Assembly: GCA_002696645.1 (NCBI GenBank)
Contig: NZSA01000068.1
Location: 48,098-92,290, forward strand
Source: Rhodospirillales bacterium
GTDB taxonomy: Bacteria > Pseudomonadota > Alphaproteobacteria > UBA8366 > Aestuariispiraceae
DNA length: 44,193 bases
Direction of reading: 5' to 3'
The translations under genes and the position numbers were made by a program. Of the stretch, positions 9,501 through 18,899 are shown piece after piece; within the stretch, counting starts at the first letter, position 1, and each line of letters begins with the position of its first letter. Below the pieces are notes generated by a model. That model saw nothing but the letters and a program-made list of their open reading frames with translations, was not told the origin of the DNA and searched no databases.

Positions 9501-12500
9501 ACAGCGTTCCAGGATATCACCGTTACGATCACCGGGACCAATGACAGCCCGATTGCCGTCGCGGATGTCAGTTCAACGTCTGAGAATACGGTCAAGACGA
9601 TTGATGTTATCGCCAATGATACGGATGTTGATAATGCGACGGCGTCCCTTTCTTTGACGGCGGCTTCCGTCGCCCCGGGGCAAGGCACGGTCAGCATCGT
9701 CGGCAATCAAATTCAATACAATCCTGGCACTGACTTCGAATCCCTTGCGGTTGGTCAACATGCGGTCGTGCAGATTTCCTACACGGTAACCGATCCCGGC
9801 GGATTGACGTCTGTGTCCACCGTCGATGTGACCGTGAATGGCAGCAATGATGTGCCCTTGGTTGCTGGCCCGATTGCTGTCGCACCTGTGACTGAAGATA
9901 GTGGTTCGCTCGCAATCGACCTGCTGACAGGGGCCAGCGATATTGACGATGGGACAAACCTGGACACAGCCTCGGTTGCTGTAACATCCGATGATGGCCA
10001 TATCGTTTCTTTCTCCATCGACAATGACACCGGACAATTGACGATTAATTCCAGTCAATTCGGATATCTGGATGATGGGGAACAGGTGGCACTGTCTGTC
10101 ACTTATAACGTAGTTGATGGTGACGGGGGCTCCGTGCCCAATACCGCCAGTGTGGTGGTCACCGGGGCGAATGATGCACCGCGTTTCGTGACGACGGGTG
10201 TTACAATCACCAATGAAAATTTTGAATCCGGTGCGAATGGCTGGTCGGATACGACCGTAACGACGGTTGATGGATTAACCCAATTCCTGGGGAATTTCGG
10301 TCAGGGCGGCGCGACAGAAAAAGCCTTCATCATTCCAAATGGGGCAAATGGCGTCAGCTTCAGCTTTGATTTCTACGAGATGGATTCCTGGGATGATGAA
10401 ACCTTCACGGTTTCGATCAATGGCGATCCGATCCTTCAAAAAGTCTTCGGGCAGGTCGGGGATCAAAGTGATGCGAATTTCACGCTGAAAACGCTTGAGG
10501 ATGCGGATTTAGGTCTGGCCGCATTTAATGATCAGGTTTACGGCGTAAGATTTAGCCTGAGCGCGGCGCAATTGGCTGCGTTCCCAGATGACGGGCTGGG
10601 GAATAAGATCGTTACGCTGGGCTTCAGTTCCACGCTGAACCAAGAAATTGGTGACGAAAGCTGGGGCGTCGATAACCTTCGGATATCCACGAATGTTTCG
10701 GCGAATGCAGCCGGTTTTGAAGACACAACCATCGCCATTAACGGTTTGAAAGTTGGGGATGTCGACGGCGACGACCTGACTGTCACGGTTGATGTTCCAG
10801 ACGGTATCCTGGATTTAACCGATGGGGGCGCAGGGGCCACGTTGCAAAACAGTGGGTCAACTTCTGTGACCGTTTCCGGTACTGCCGCGCAGATCAATGC
10901 GGCCCTGGCGACCCTGACCTATACGCCAGAAGACAATGCCAATGGATTGGTTCCAGTCAGCCTGTCTGTGAATGATGGGACGGTCACGACCAATTCCAGT
11001 TTTGATATCATTGTCGCCCCGATTGAGGATGCGACGGTCATTTCTGCGCCGGAAGTCCTGAATGTGACCGGTGTTGGCTCCAATGGTGACGATGCCAGTT
11101 TCTCCTTCGCCATAGCTGAAAATTTCAACACATTCCCGACGACGCAAGGGACCGTAGAGCTTTGGCTGAAAACAGCCGACCAGGCAGGCGCTGTTGCTTC
11201 CTATGCAGTGCCGGGGTCTGCCAATGAGTTATGGATCACCCTGACGGGCGGCGATATCAACATTTGGCTGAATAATACCAATCTTGAGACGATCACGACC
11301 GTCAATGTGACCGATGATGCCTGGCATCATCTGGCGCTGTCCTTTGGGCCAAATGGCGGGGATACGGTGTTTTATGTGGATGGCAATCCTGTTGCGACCC
11401 TTCCGGCGACAGCAGCCCTAGAGGCGGGGGGAACCTTAGTGTTGGGCGCAGATCAGGATGCGGTTGGCGGTGACTTCCAGTCGTCGCAAGCGCTGGACGG
11501 TCAGATTGATGGCGTGCGCATCTGGGATTCTGTGCGCAGTCAGGCGGAAATCAATGCGGTCATGGGGCAGGAATTGGATCCTGCAATGAATCCTGATCTG
11601 ATTGCGGATTACCGGATGGACGGCTCTATGGTCAGTGCGGTGGATGGTGCCCCTGACCTGGTTCTCAACAATGCCAGCCTGACCTCTGGTGGGGTTAATG
11701 CGATTTCTGGATTGGAAGATCAGCCGATTTCTCTGGCGGATATCGATATCGCAAATGTTGATGGCGACGTATTGACGGTAACCCTGACCAGTGCTCAGGG
11801 ATCGATTTCCGCCAATGCTGGTGGCGGGGGCGCGTTTATTGTGCCGTCGGGGAATGGTGTCTCAATTACAGGCCTTGCAGTGGATGTTCGCGCGGCGATG
11901 GATACGGCCAGCTTTACCGGCGATCCAGGCTTTTTTGGCACGGCCAATGTGGATATCACCGTTAATGATGGCGGCGTGACACCGGTTGTCAGCACTGTCG
12001 CGGTACAGGTTCAGGAAATCCCCAATGTCGCGCCAATCGTAACGGCCGTTCAGAACTCGACCGGGGCCCTTATACAGGATGGGGTCGACAGCAAATCCAC
12101 CATCGCCCATTCGGCCGCCTTGGATTTCGGCGGGGCAACCCCGATGTCGGTCGAATTACGGATCAAGACTTCTGATGATGTGAACAGATTGCAGACCCTG
12201 TTTGATAAGTCAGACACCAATGTGGTCGATTCCTCACCCTTTAGGCTGCATATGGCGGATGGTGCCATTCGCGTCTGGAATGTCAGTGTTGAACCGTCGA
12301 CCCCTCCCAACATACTTCAACCAAACACATGGTATGATATTGGCGTCACCTATGACGGGGCCAATTTGAAAATTTACATCGACGGTATCCTGATGTCCGA
12401 TGCCCCCTTCACCATGGGGCCTTCAAATGACAGCCCCTGGAATATCGGTGATGACAATATTGGCAGCCGGGATTTTCAGGGTCTTATCGATGATCTGCGT

Positions 12501-14564
12501 GTTTGGGATGTGGCCTTGTCTGAAGAGGAAATCCAATCCCATATCGGCGCTGAAATTGCCGATCCACCAAATGAGCCGGGCCTGGTGGCGCTGTATAATT
12601 TTGAAGGATCGTTTAACGGCGAAGTTCCGGACCAGACCGGCAACAGCAATCCCGTCGTCCTGAGCGCTGGCAGCAACATCGTGCCCTTGTTGACGGTTGC
12701 AGAGGGTGATGTCGCAAACAGTTCACTGCTGGCCAGTGACGGGAATGGCGATCCGCTCAGCTATTCTGTGCTGACCAATGCCAGCAATGGATTTGTTGTG
12801 GTCAATCCGGACGGTACTTTTGCCTATACCCCCAATCCCAACTATGTCGGAGGGGATGAATTCACCCTGCAGGTATCGGACGGTCAGGGCGGCGTCACAA
12901 ATCAACAGATCGCGGTCAATGTCACGACCCCATTCCTCAACAATACACCTCCGATGGGTCATGGTGACAGTGTTGTACCCAGCGCCAACTTTACCGGTGC
13001 AAATAGCTATGTTGATGTGCCCCCCTCGCTGGTTAACGGAATGACAGCAGGAACCATCGAAACCTGGGTCTATCTGGATAGCAACACCCAGGCACGGATA
13101 TTCTCTCAACAGGCGAATTTCACCAATACGATGGCACTCTTGTCTGTGGAAAACGGCGCCGTGACCTACAAATCCCATAATGGCAGCGGAACCATCACCA
13201 GTTCGGCGTCACTGAATACCGGTGAGTGGCACCATATTGCGGTGACTTTCACGGCGGCTGAGGCAAATCTGTACATTGATGGACAACATGACTCTACTCT
13301 TGCCGGTTCTGGCGGAATAGGATTTTCGATTCCGCCGGTTACGGAATCTTTGGTGAATAATGCTTCCATCGGGGCTCTTATCTGGGATGGTGGACAGCAG
13401 TATATGGATGGTCAATTAGCTGAGTTCCGTATTTGGGACACGGCACGTACGGCTCAACAGATTGCGGACAATTATCTGGTACAGGCGGATGGTGCGGAAA
13501 GTGGACTTCGCGCGCTGTATGATTTCTCAGACCCCATTACGAATGGAGACCCGGTCACCGATCATGCGGGAACGTTTGATGGGGTCTCCCATGACGTAGA
13601 TTCCGACATTGCCTCTATTCCCGGCTTTGGCGATAGCATTGATTCGCAGAATGCCTTTGCCTTTGATGGAACCAATGCGGTTTATATTGATCACAACGCC
13701 GCGCTGGATCCTGGCAATGGCAGCCTGACCGTAGAGGCCTGGTTCTACTGGGCCGGGTCGGCTGCGACCAATGATCTGGATTACCTTGTATCCAAGGGGA
13801 ATACGCAGAATTCCGATGATATCGGCTATTCTATCCTGATCGACGATGACACATTGCTGGTGCGCACTGCGACGCTTGATCCTGGCAGCAAGGGGGAATC
13901 CGAAATTTCCCTGACCGGCCTGAATGAGGGCTGGCATCATGTTGCCATGGTCATTGATCAGTCTGGCGCCACCAGCGAAATTCGAGGGTATCTGGATGGG
14001 GATGGATCGGGCTGGAGCACCGAGCCGGGTTATTCCAGCACATTCAACAATGGCGCGATCACTACCGCCGAACCCTTGGCACTTGGTGCCCGCAGCGATG
14101 GGCTGGGTGAAAATTATGAAGGGGCGCTGGATGATGTCCGTGTTTGGAACACGGCGCGCAGTGAGGCGGAAATTCAACAATCCATGACACGGGAATTGAC
14201 GGGCGGGGAAAATGGCCTTGTCGGCTATTGGACCTTCAACGAGAATTCAGGCAATACCGTTCTGGATAGTTCCGTAAATGGTATCCACGGGACGGTGACC
14301 GGGGACGATGGTCGTGAGAATATGGTAGACTTTTCCGTCAGCAGCGCTGGAAACTACAAGGGTCTGCTGTTGGGCGGCGATGTGGATGGCGATCATCTGT
14401 CTTATGCGATTGCGGCGGGACCAGATCATGGGTCGTTGAATCTGGATGGAAACACCTTTGTCTATTCTCATGATGGGTCGCCTACAGGTCATGACACCTT
14501 CACGGTGGAGATTTCCGACGGAACAGATACAATAACCCAGCACATTGACGTGACGGTTGTCTAA
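6576..14564 (+). CDS. Giant adhesin-like protein: helical repeats, cadherin/VCBS domains, four LamG domains
   Basis: The protein has 2662 residues and no Sec signal peptide. Residues about 1-480 are imperfect Ala/Gln/Asp-rich helical repeats with the recurring pattern L(A/S)xGxxxxxAL. About 490-765 is a low-complexity Gln/Thr/Glu/Ser linker. About 768-1200 holds cadherin-like (tandem-95) and VCBS-type beta domains, seen as ISYTVSDGVGGSASSTV and VTITGTND joints. About 1203-1378 looks like a jelly-roll carbohydrate-binding domain. LamG-like domains (DAWHHLALSF, GEWHHIAVTF, EGWHHVAMVI and related) lie near 1490-1690, 1830-2030, 2130-2340 and 2355-2585, with cadherin-like units between. The C-terminus is beta-rich and ends in a hydrophobic DVTVV. 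No RTX nonapeptides are visible. Position behind a type I exporter and absence of a signal peptide suggest type I secretion to the surface for adhesion or glycan binding. The substrate is not predictable. Confidence 0.85.
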   Translation: MADTIEDVQAQGGASSIAGLPTDVFDNLLIAISAGENVEEALNAVRESMREAAIDAGASTAAADQAADVFLETFQNEVFLSNRAPRDAVDYAEQAMQQSIDTFDAAQGQSPADALLAAIASGQGVEEAVSRVVGDMIANGDAPQDPAAIEAAFLSELQESLAQGSSPQAALDSASVAADAQLTSQQQASVPVENSILSSLANGDNVGDALSDAARLAGGDANAFADNLEAALSQGMGADDALADATQAATDTAAAKQAGEVDLDAAGRLAQSLAQGENVANALQEAGGGEAFAATLEQSLAAGNDAGQALAEADSAQQQQDANADAQSVPLSAADKLAAALANGADAETLAQLSGNSDFADALEQSLASGESPVNAMNDAQQAAQEAAAVAQAQDVPLSPADQLAASLASGDNVDDAMANAGQGDAFGEELISSLADGQAPGDALAGAADAQQAADTTSQNQSVPSDPAATALAQGGDAAKDVNLAQAVADATGTTGGETTDQGSQTQAGQEQAGQEQAGQDQAGQQQTADGAATGDTGTSQPAATTTADSSGQPSGGNTGPATSQQASTDQAAPQQTTSDEEAAPSQETQQQVASEDTKTETGEDGADPQTESDTAESVEQVAQGPGEGENSDTATGDDEATGQGVTETIQVADAGTGTEEQGNTQNQTEDPAPEGGGSDQPTDEEIAALQEIESAAGGNTNTNNSSPRGPNFENNLNPGPFGNTTPSYTPSSFGPSTTTTPTRTTSQTTSQDTAPTQTTTPVNLNPIVTSDTGAGTENQTLSLSVLSNDYDPDGQPLTITAASVPQGKGTVQIAGPVVTFNPGTDFDDLDAGDTESITISYTVSDGVGGSASSTVSVVVTGTNDVPVIDLADSTVTGAATEATDNAEPGDPDLTAAGELKFIDVDADGTHTVNVTPSFGVAGILTAAITTPAVGATGTVSWDYTVPEGSFDYLTTGETATEVFRVTVTDDQGTTAFQDITVTITGTNDSPIAVADVSSTSENTVKTIDVIANDTDVDNATASLSLTAASVAPGQGTVSIVGNQIQYNPGTDFESLAVGQHAVVQISYTVTDPGGLTSVSTVDVTVNGSNDVPLVAGPIAVAPVTEDSGSLAIDLLTGASDIDDGTNLDTASVAVTSDDGHIVSFSIDNDTGQLTINSSQFGYLDDGEQVALSVTYNVVDGDGGSVPNTASVVVTGANDAPRFVTTGVTITNENFESGANGWSDTTVTTVDGLTQFLGNFGQGGATEKAFIIPNGANGVSFSFDFYEMDSWDDETFTVSINGDPILQKVFGQVGDQSDANFTLKTLEDADLGLAAFNDQVYGVRFSLSAAQLAAFPDDGLGNKIVTLGFSSTLNQEIGDESWGVDNLRISTNVSANAAGFEDTTIAINGLKVGDVDGDDLTVTVDVPDGILDLTDGGAGATLQNSGSTSVTVSGTAAQINAALATLTYTPEDNANGLVPVSLSVNDGTVTTNSSFDIIVAPIEDATVISAPEVLNVTGVGSNGDDASFSFAIAENFNTFPTTQGTVELWLKTADQAGAVASYAVPGSANELWITLTGGDINIWLNNTNLETITTVNVTDDAWHHLALSFGPNGGDTVFYVDGNPVATLPATAALEAGGTLVLGADQDAVGGDFQSSQALDGQIDGVRIWDSVRSQAEINAVMGQELDPAMNPDLIADYRMDGSMVSAVDGAPDLVLNNASLTSGGVNAISGLEDQPISLADIDIANVDGDVLTVTLTSAQGSISANAGGGGAFIVPSGNGVSITGLAVDVRAAMDTASFTGDPGFFGTANVDITVNDGGVTPVVSTVAVQVQEIPNVAPIVTAVQNSTGALIQDGVDSKSTIAHSAALDFGGATPMSVELRIKTSDDVNRLQTLFDKSDTNVVDSSPFRLHMADGAIRVWNVSVEPSTPPNILQPNTWYDIGVTYDGANLKIYIDGILMSDAPFTMGPSNDSPWNIGDDNIGSRDFQGLIDDLRVWDVALSEEEIQSHIGAEIADPPNEPGLVALYNFEGSFNGEVPDQTGNSNPVVLSAGSNIVPLLTVAEGDVANSSLLASDGNGDPLSYSVLTNASNGFVVVNPDGTFAYTPNPNYVGGDEFTLQVSDGQGGVTNQQIAVNVTTPFLNNTPPMGHGDSVVPSANFTGANSYVDVPPSLVNGMTAGTIETWVYLDSNTQARIFSQQANFTNTMALLSVENGAVTYKSHNGSGTITSSASLNTGEWHHIAVTFTAAEANLYIDGQHDSTLAGSGGIGFSIPPVTESLVNNASIGALIWDGGQQYMDGQLAEFRIWDTARTAQQIADNYLVQADGAESGLRALYDFSDPITNGDPVTDHAGTFDGVSHDVDSDIASIPGFGDSIDSQNAFAFDGTNAVYIDHNAALDPGNGSLTVEAWFYWAGSAATNDLDYLVSKGNTQNSDDIGYSILIDDDTLLVRTATLDPGSKGESEISLTGLNEGWHHVAMVIDQSGATSEIRGYLDGDGSGWSTEPGYSSTFNNGAITTAEPLALGARSDGLGENYEGALDDVRVWNTARSEAEIQQSMTRELTGGENGLVGYWTFNENSGNTVLDSSVNGIHGTVTGDDGRENMVDFSVSSAGNYKGLLLGGDVDGDHLSYAIAAGPDHGSLNLDGNTFVYSHDGSPTGHDTFTVEISDGTDTITQHIDVTVV
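8097..8156 (+). repeat. Four tandem 15-bp repeats inside the adhesin gene
   Basis: The unit CAGGCTGGACAAGAA occurs at 8097, 8112, 8127 and 8142. The last two copies differ at their 3' end. Each copy encodes QAGQE/D/Q in the linker. Because the unit is a multiple of three, copy-number change would alter linker length without a frameshift. Confidence 0.9.
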
Positions 14565-14635
14565 AACGGGCTCCAAGGTAAGACTGGCCCCCAGCCATCG
14601 CGGTGCAATTGGGGTTACTTTTTAGGGGCGGGCTC

Positions 14636-17600
14636 GTGTTTCAATCAGTATGGCGAACGGTTTTCGGCAATTGGCCGATGACCAAGCGGAATATGTTCCT
14701 GGTGATCTTGCTGGCGATGGCTACGATCGCAGGGGTATTTTCCTTGATCACACGGGTCACCGTTCTGGACCTGGATTACAACAATCCGTTTCGTCTGGCG
14801 GTCGTTGGCCCGATGGAAGGGCCAGATGCTGCGATTGGCGCGACCATGGTGCGTGGCGCAGAACTGGCCGCTGATCTGGTGAATGAATCCGGCGGGATTC
14901 GGGGGCGCGCCGTCGTGGTTGAAGGAATCAACGACGGGAATACGGTCGCCGACGCGGTTGAAGCCGCCCGCGATCTTGCGGCGCGCACGGATGTCGTTGC
15001 GGTCATTGGTCATTGGAGTCCGCAAGCAACCGCGGCTGCGGAACCGATCTATGAAGCCGCTGGCGTGCCGATGATATCCACCGCGCCAACGACGGCGCGC
15101 AGCGATGCGGCATCTGACACCCAATGGGTATTTCACACCGTCTATGATGAATTGTCCCAGACGCGGTTTCTGGCGAATTATTTGCGCAATGTGATCGGTC
15201 AGGAAACGGTGTCTATCATTCATGAAGACACTGCGCGCGGGCGCATGCTGGCAGAGGCGTTCGATGCGACGTATCGCCGGTTTGGGACCAAGGTCCTTAA
15301 TTTCTGGTCCTATAATCCAAATGATTTGGGAGCCCTGTCAGATCGTGCAACCGCCATTGCACAAGAAATGCGCGACAAGAAACTGACGGGCGACATTTTC
15401 GTTCAGGGCGGTGCGCCCCAGGCCGCGCGGATCGTGACCGGGCTGCGGCAGGGCCGCGTCCGCAATGGCATTGTCGGCCTTTCCAACATGGCGACAGGTG
15501 CCTTTGTCTCCGAAGTTCAGTCGATCCTGCCGGAAGGGGAGCCCGCAGCCTCCATTACCAATGGCATCTTTGTCACGACACCGCTGTTGTTTGATACAGC
15601 GACAGAAGTTGCCCAGAACTTCCGAACAGACCATTTGGCACGATATGGCACCGCCCCGGATTGGGTCGCGGCATTCTCCTATGACGCAGCCCGGATGGCC
15701 GTGGATGGCATTATCGCAGATATTGGGCAAAGCCCGTCTGACGAAGTCCCGGCGGATGCAGCGGATATCGGTGCATTGCGGGGTGCAGTCCGGGATTTCC
15801 TGGCAGGTCTGGACCATCCGGAACGCAGCCATCGTGTTGTCGCAGGGGAACGGTATTTCGGAAAGAATGGGGCAAATACAACCAGTGTTCAGATTGGTCT
15901 GTATAACGGTTCCAGCATGATTTCCGCGCTGACCCAGTTACAGCCTATTCTGGAACGCGGCGTGACCGGTTTCCTGGATCTGGTTCAGGAAGGCAAGGTT
16001 CTCTATGTGAATGATAAATTCATGTATAAGACCAATGTCGTCTATACCGGCGTTCAATTGTTGAATGTTGAGCCGGTTCGGGAAGGGCCCAGTGATGATC
16101 AGCAAATACTGGAAGATCGGTACAAGATCGATTTTCTGATCTGGTTTAGATATCGCGGCGAATTCGAACCTCAAGATGTCGTCTTTTTGAATGCGGTTGA
16201 ACCGATCCATTTGACCGATCCGGACAAGACAGGCCTGGATGGCGATCTTAAATATGTGTCATATCGCGTCTCAGGCCAGTTCAAGACAGAGTTTTCCAAT
16301 ATCAAGCATCCCTATGGCACGGTTTTGGCCGGGCTGGGTTTCCATCATCGTCTGCTCAGTCGCAACAATCTGATGTATGTGACCGATGTATTGGGCATGG
16401 GATTGGTAAAGACGCGCAGCGACGTACAGCCCCTGGTGGTCAGCAATTCGGGCGGCAATAATGAAGCGGGCTTAGAGGACGAGGCGTCCGATTGGCTGGC
16501 GTGGCTTGGCATTGATGAATCATCCCTGGACATCGCTGCCTTGTTTGGTGAGGGGCCCAGCGGTGACCCTTTGCTGGATGGCCTGCAGTCCCGGCGAGTC
16601 TTTGCCAGCCTGCCGGATTGGGCACCGGAGCGCAGTTGGATTTCGCAGGAAGTCTATCAGGGAACGGGGGAAGGCGACCCCGCCTTTGTTGGCTTTGGAA
16701 AGCAGGCGGCTGAATTTACGCGCATTGATCTGGGGGTTATACTGGGACCGGCGGGTTTGGATCCCGCCGATGCCATTCCTTACAACTGGTTCGTCTATCT
16801 GTTTATATTTGCGGTCGTTGCGCTGTTATTCGCAGCCATTATGGACCGCAAGGACCGGGGTCAGTTCTGGCGGTTCCAGACCTTGGGGATCCGCGTGATT
16901 GGCTGGCCGGTTCTTTTGATTTCTGCTGGAACCCTGCTATTGGATTATTCCGCCCAAACCCTGCCGGATGCGGTTACCGATGGCATCGTGCTGTTCTTCG
17001 ACTGCCTGTGGTGGCTGATACCGGCGCGCCTTCTGGTCATCAGCCTGGAGCGATTTGTCTGGGTTCCGATAGAGGAACGATCAGGTCGCCGTATTCCCAA
17101 TGTGGTGCGATTGTTTGGGGCAGGCACGATCTATCTTTTGGCCATCTTTGGTGTGATCGCCTTCGTTTTTGATCAGCAATTGACCAGTCTGCTGGCGACA
17201 TCAGGCTTGCTGGCCATGATCATTGGTCTGGCTATTCAGGCCAATATCGCAAACATCTTTTCCGGCATCGTGTTGAATATTGAACGCCCTTTTAAGGTTG
17301 GCGATTGGGTGATGGTCGGGGATATGATCGGGCTGGTCACCGACATTACCTGGCGCACGATGCGGCTCAGCACCCGGGATGGCTATAATGTCAGCATTCC
17401 AAACGGTCAGGTCTCTGAATCCCTGATTCAGAATTTCTCCACCGGCGACATGGTTCGGTTCAGCGCTGAATTCTTTGTGCCGGAACGGTATCGACCAGAT
17501 GAGGTCGAACGCTCAATCAAGGCAGCTGAACAGCCGGTCCGGGATAAATTGTCAGACGCCCTGGGCCGCAACGACGCGCTGGATATGTACACCTGGCGGT

Positions 17601-17842
17601 ATGATGGTGTGAAGGTGTTCGAGCTGGGCCTGTTCCATCGATATCGCGTGGATTTCTGGATCGATGAATATGACGACTTCGAAATTGTGCGCGATACGGT
17701 CTATGCCGTTGTTTTTGATCAGTTTTGTATTGATGGGATAGAACAGGGACCGGCGCCGACGGAAATCTCGCTGATGCGCCACGAAAAAGCGGATGCCTTA
17801 CCCGCCGGGCGGACGATAACCGCTGATGGTCCGGCAAAATAA
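14636..17842 (+). CDS. Periplasmic-binding-domain / beta-rich domain / MscS channel fusion
   Basis: From the GTG at 14636 the protein has 1068 residues. This start has AGGGGCGGG upstream. A GTG at 14603 and an ATG at 14711 (which skips the likely membrane anchor's N-terminal flank) are alternatives. A membrane anchor lies at about 20-39. Residues about 52-440 are a type I periplasmic-binding fold like LivJ/AmiC-type receptors (RLAVVGPMEGPDAAIGA, VVAVIGHWSPQATAAAEPIY). Residues about 462-700 are beta-rich, and strands such as DFLIWFRYRGEF and GQFKTEFSNIKHPYG recall ligand-binding domains of pentameric ligand-gated channels. Then come several transmembrane helices (about 718-850) and an MscS pore and beta domain (SGLLAMIIGLAIQANIANIF, ERPFKVGDWVMVGD). 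It is probably an inner-membrane channel gated or tuned by a periplasmic ligand. It begins 71 bp after the adhesin gene on the same strand. The middle-domain call is inference. Confidence 0.85.
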   Translation: MFQSVWRTVFGNWPMTKRNMFLVILLAMATIAGVFSLITRVTVLDLDYNNPFRLAVVGPMEGPDAAIGATMVRGAELAADLVNESGGIRGRAVVVEGINDGNTVADAVEAARDLAARTDVVAVIGHWSPQATAAAEPIYEAAGVPMISTAPTTARSDAASDTQWVFHTVYDELSQTRFLANYLRNVIGQETVSIIHEDTARGRMLAEAFDATYRRFGTKVLNFWSYNPNDLGALSDRATAIAQEMRDKKLTGDIFVQGGAPQAARIVTGLRQGRVRNGIVGLSNMATGAFVSEVQSILPEGEPAASITNGIFVTTPLLFDTATEVAQNFRTDHLARYGTAPDWVAAFSYDAARMAVDGIIADIGQSPSDEVPADAADIGALRGAVRDFLAGLDHPERSHRVVAGERYFGKNGANTTSVQIGLYNGSSMISALTQLQPILERGVTGFLDLVQEGKVLYVNDKFMYKTNVVYTGVQLLNVEPVREGPSDDQQILEDRYKIDFLIWFRYRGEFEPQDVVFLNAVEPIHLTDPDKTGLDGDLKYVSYRVSGQFKTEFSNIKHPYGTVLAGLGFHHRLLSRNNLMYVTDVLGMGLVKTRSDVQPLVVSNSGGNNEAGLEDEASDWLAWLGIDESSLDIAALFGEGPSGDPLLDGLQSRRVFASLPDWAPERSWISQEVYQGTGEGDPAFVGFGKQAAEFTRIDLGVILGPAGLDPADAIPYNWFVYLFIFAVVALLFAAIMDRKDRGQFWRFQTLGIRVIGWPVLLISAGTLLLDYSAQTLPDAVTDGIVLFFDCLWWLIPARLLVISLERFVWVPIEERSGRRIPNVVRLFGAGTIYLLAIFGVIAFVFDQQLTSLLATSGLLAMIIGLAIQANIANIFSGIVLNIERPFKVGDWVMVGDMIGLVTDITWRTMRLSTRDGYNVSIPNGQVSESLIQNFSTGDMVRFSAEFFVPERYRPDEVERSIKAAEQPVRDKLSDALGRNDALDMYTWRYDGVKVFELGLFHRYRVDFWIDEYDDFEIVRDTVYAVVFDQFCIDGIEQGPAPTEISLMRHEKADALPAGRTITADGPAK

Positions 17843-17852
17843 CGATGAAGGA

Positions 17853-18899
17853 TCAGGAAGCCCTATCGGGTTTGTCAAAGGTGACAACCCGGGCAAAGAA
17901 GGCGCGGCGCGTGTTGTGGTGGCGCAAGCCTGACGCAATACCCAACTGTTCCAGCGGGTCGCGGATATAGTCGCTGTAATAGGGCTCATGGAACGCCATG
18001 GGAAAACGATCCAGCAGTTTATCATAAGGGCTATGATCACCGATCTGAATGGAATCGACGATAACCAAACGCCCGCCCGGTCGCAGGACGCGGGCCATTT
18101 CCGCCATCACGCGGCGGCGTATCTTTCGCGGTAACTCATGGAACAGAAAAATGCAGGTCATCAGGTCCGGCCCCATATTATCCGCCAGGGGTAACTGTTC
18201 GCCCTTGCCCAGCACCATGGAAAACGCACCGGGCCAGCGCCGCAGATTGTTTCGTGCTTTACGCAGATAGTTCTCACTCATATCCAGGCCCATCACGTGC
18301 AGGGCGGGATGGGCGCGCTTGGCATCATGCAGGAACCTGGCGGTGCCACAGGCGACATCCATCAATTGCCGGCCTTCCGCCCTATGGACGCGCAGCCAAT
18401 CGCCAATCGGGACAAGCGCCTGTCGACGCATCGCATCGGCACCACCTGTGAAAAGAACTTCAACCTGATGGTCATACAGGGCGGCACTGTCATCGGTCAG
18501 CCAGCCGCCAGATTGGTAATGGAAATTCTGCATGTAATATCGGGGGCGTCGGGCCGTGGTGACATCCTGAAAAACGTCACTATTGGCTTTCAAACGACGC
18601 CGCAAATTGACCGCGGGGACATCCCTGATGAACCGTGCGGCATTGCGTAGCATCTTGATCGGGGACGCTAGAATATCTGCAGGGGGCGGGTAATAGCCGT
18701 TTTCCACATTCTGCCAGTCCTGGCGCTGCAAACCGCGCAAGTCTCTCAGAATTAAGGGCCAGCCGGGCAACGTTCCAGGCGCTGGAGAAGGGCCATCAAG
18801 CGGAGGGGCCAGGCGTTGCGCCAGACTATATTGCGCCCCGAACCATAAGGTCCGTGACGTCTGAGCAGCCCCAAACAGGGCGCGACCGAATAGTGACAT
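17853..18899 (-). CDS. Class I SAM-dependent methyltransferase
   Basis: The 348-residue protein has a methyltransferase fold in its C-terminal two thirds: motif I LMDVACGTARFLHDA (glycine loop), an acidic residue in VMGLDMSENYLRKA, FLFHELPRKIRRRVMAEMAR, and RVLRPGGRLVIVDSIQIG. About 150 N-terminal residues have no recognised domain. The ATG at 18899 is chosen over an upstream start at 18956 because GGGGAGACAGCAT precedes it. The arrangement resembles UbiE-like small-molecule methyltransferases, but the substrate is unknown. It converges on the channel-fusion gene (10-bp gap) and diverges from pgk. Confidence 0.85.
   Translation of the reverse strand: MSLFGRALFGAAQTSRTLWFGAQYSLAQRLAPPLDGPSPAPGTLPGWPLILRDLRGLQRQDWQNVENGYYPPPADILASPIKMLRNAARFIRDVPAVNLRRRLKANSDVFQDVTTARRPRYYMQNFHYQSGGWLTDDSAALYDHQVEVLFTGGADAMRRQALVPIGDWLRVHRAEGRQLMDVACGTARFLHDAKRAHPALHVMGLDMSENYLRKARNNLRRWPGAFSMVLGKGEQLPLADNMGPDLMTCIFLFHELPRKIRRRVMAEMARVLRPGGRLVIVDSIQIGDHSPYDKLLDRFPMAFHEPYYSDYIRDPLEQLGIASGLRHHNTRRAFFARVVTFDKPDRAS

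Noticed and set aside
6576-14564. RTX calcium-binding repeats in the adhesin
   Set aside because: I looked for GGxGxDxUx tandem units and found only isolated Gly/Asp-rich loops within cadherin-like and LamG-like domains.
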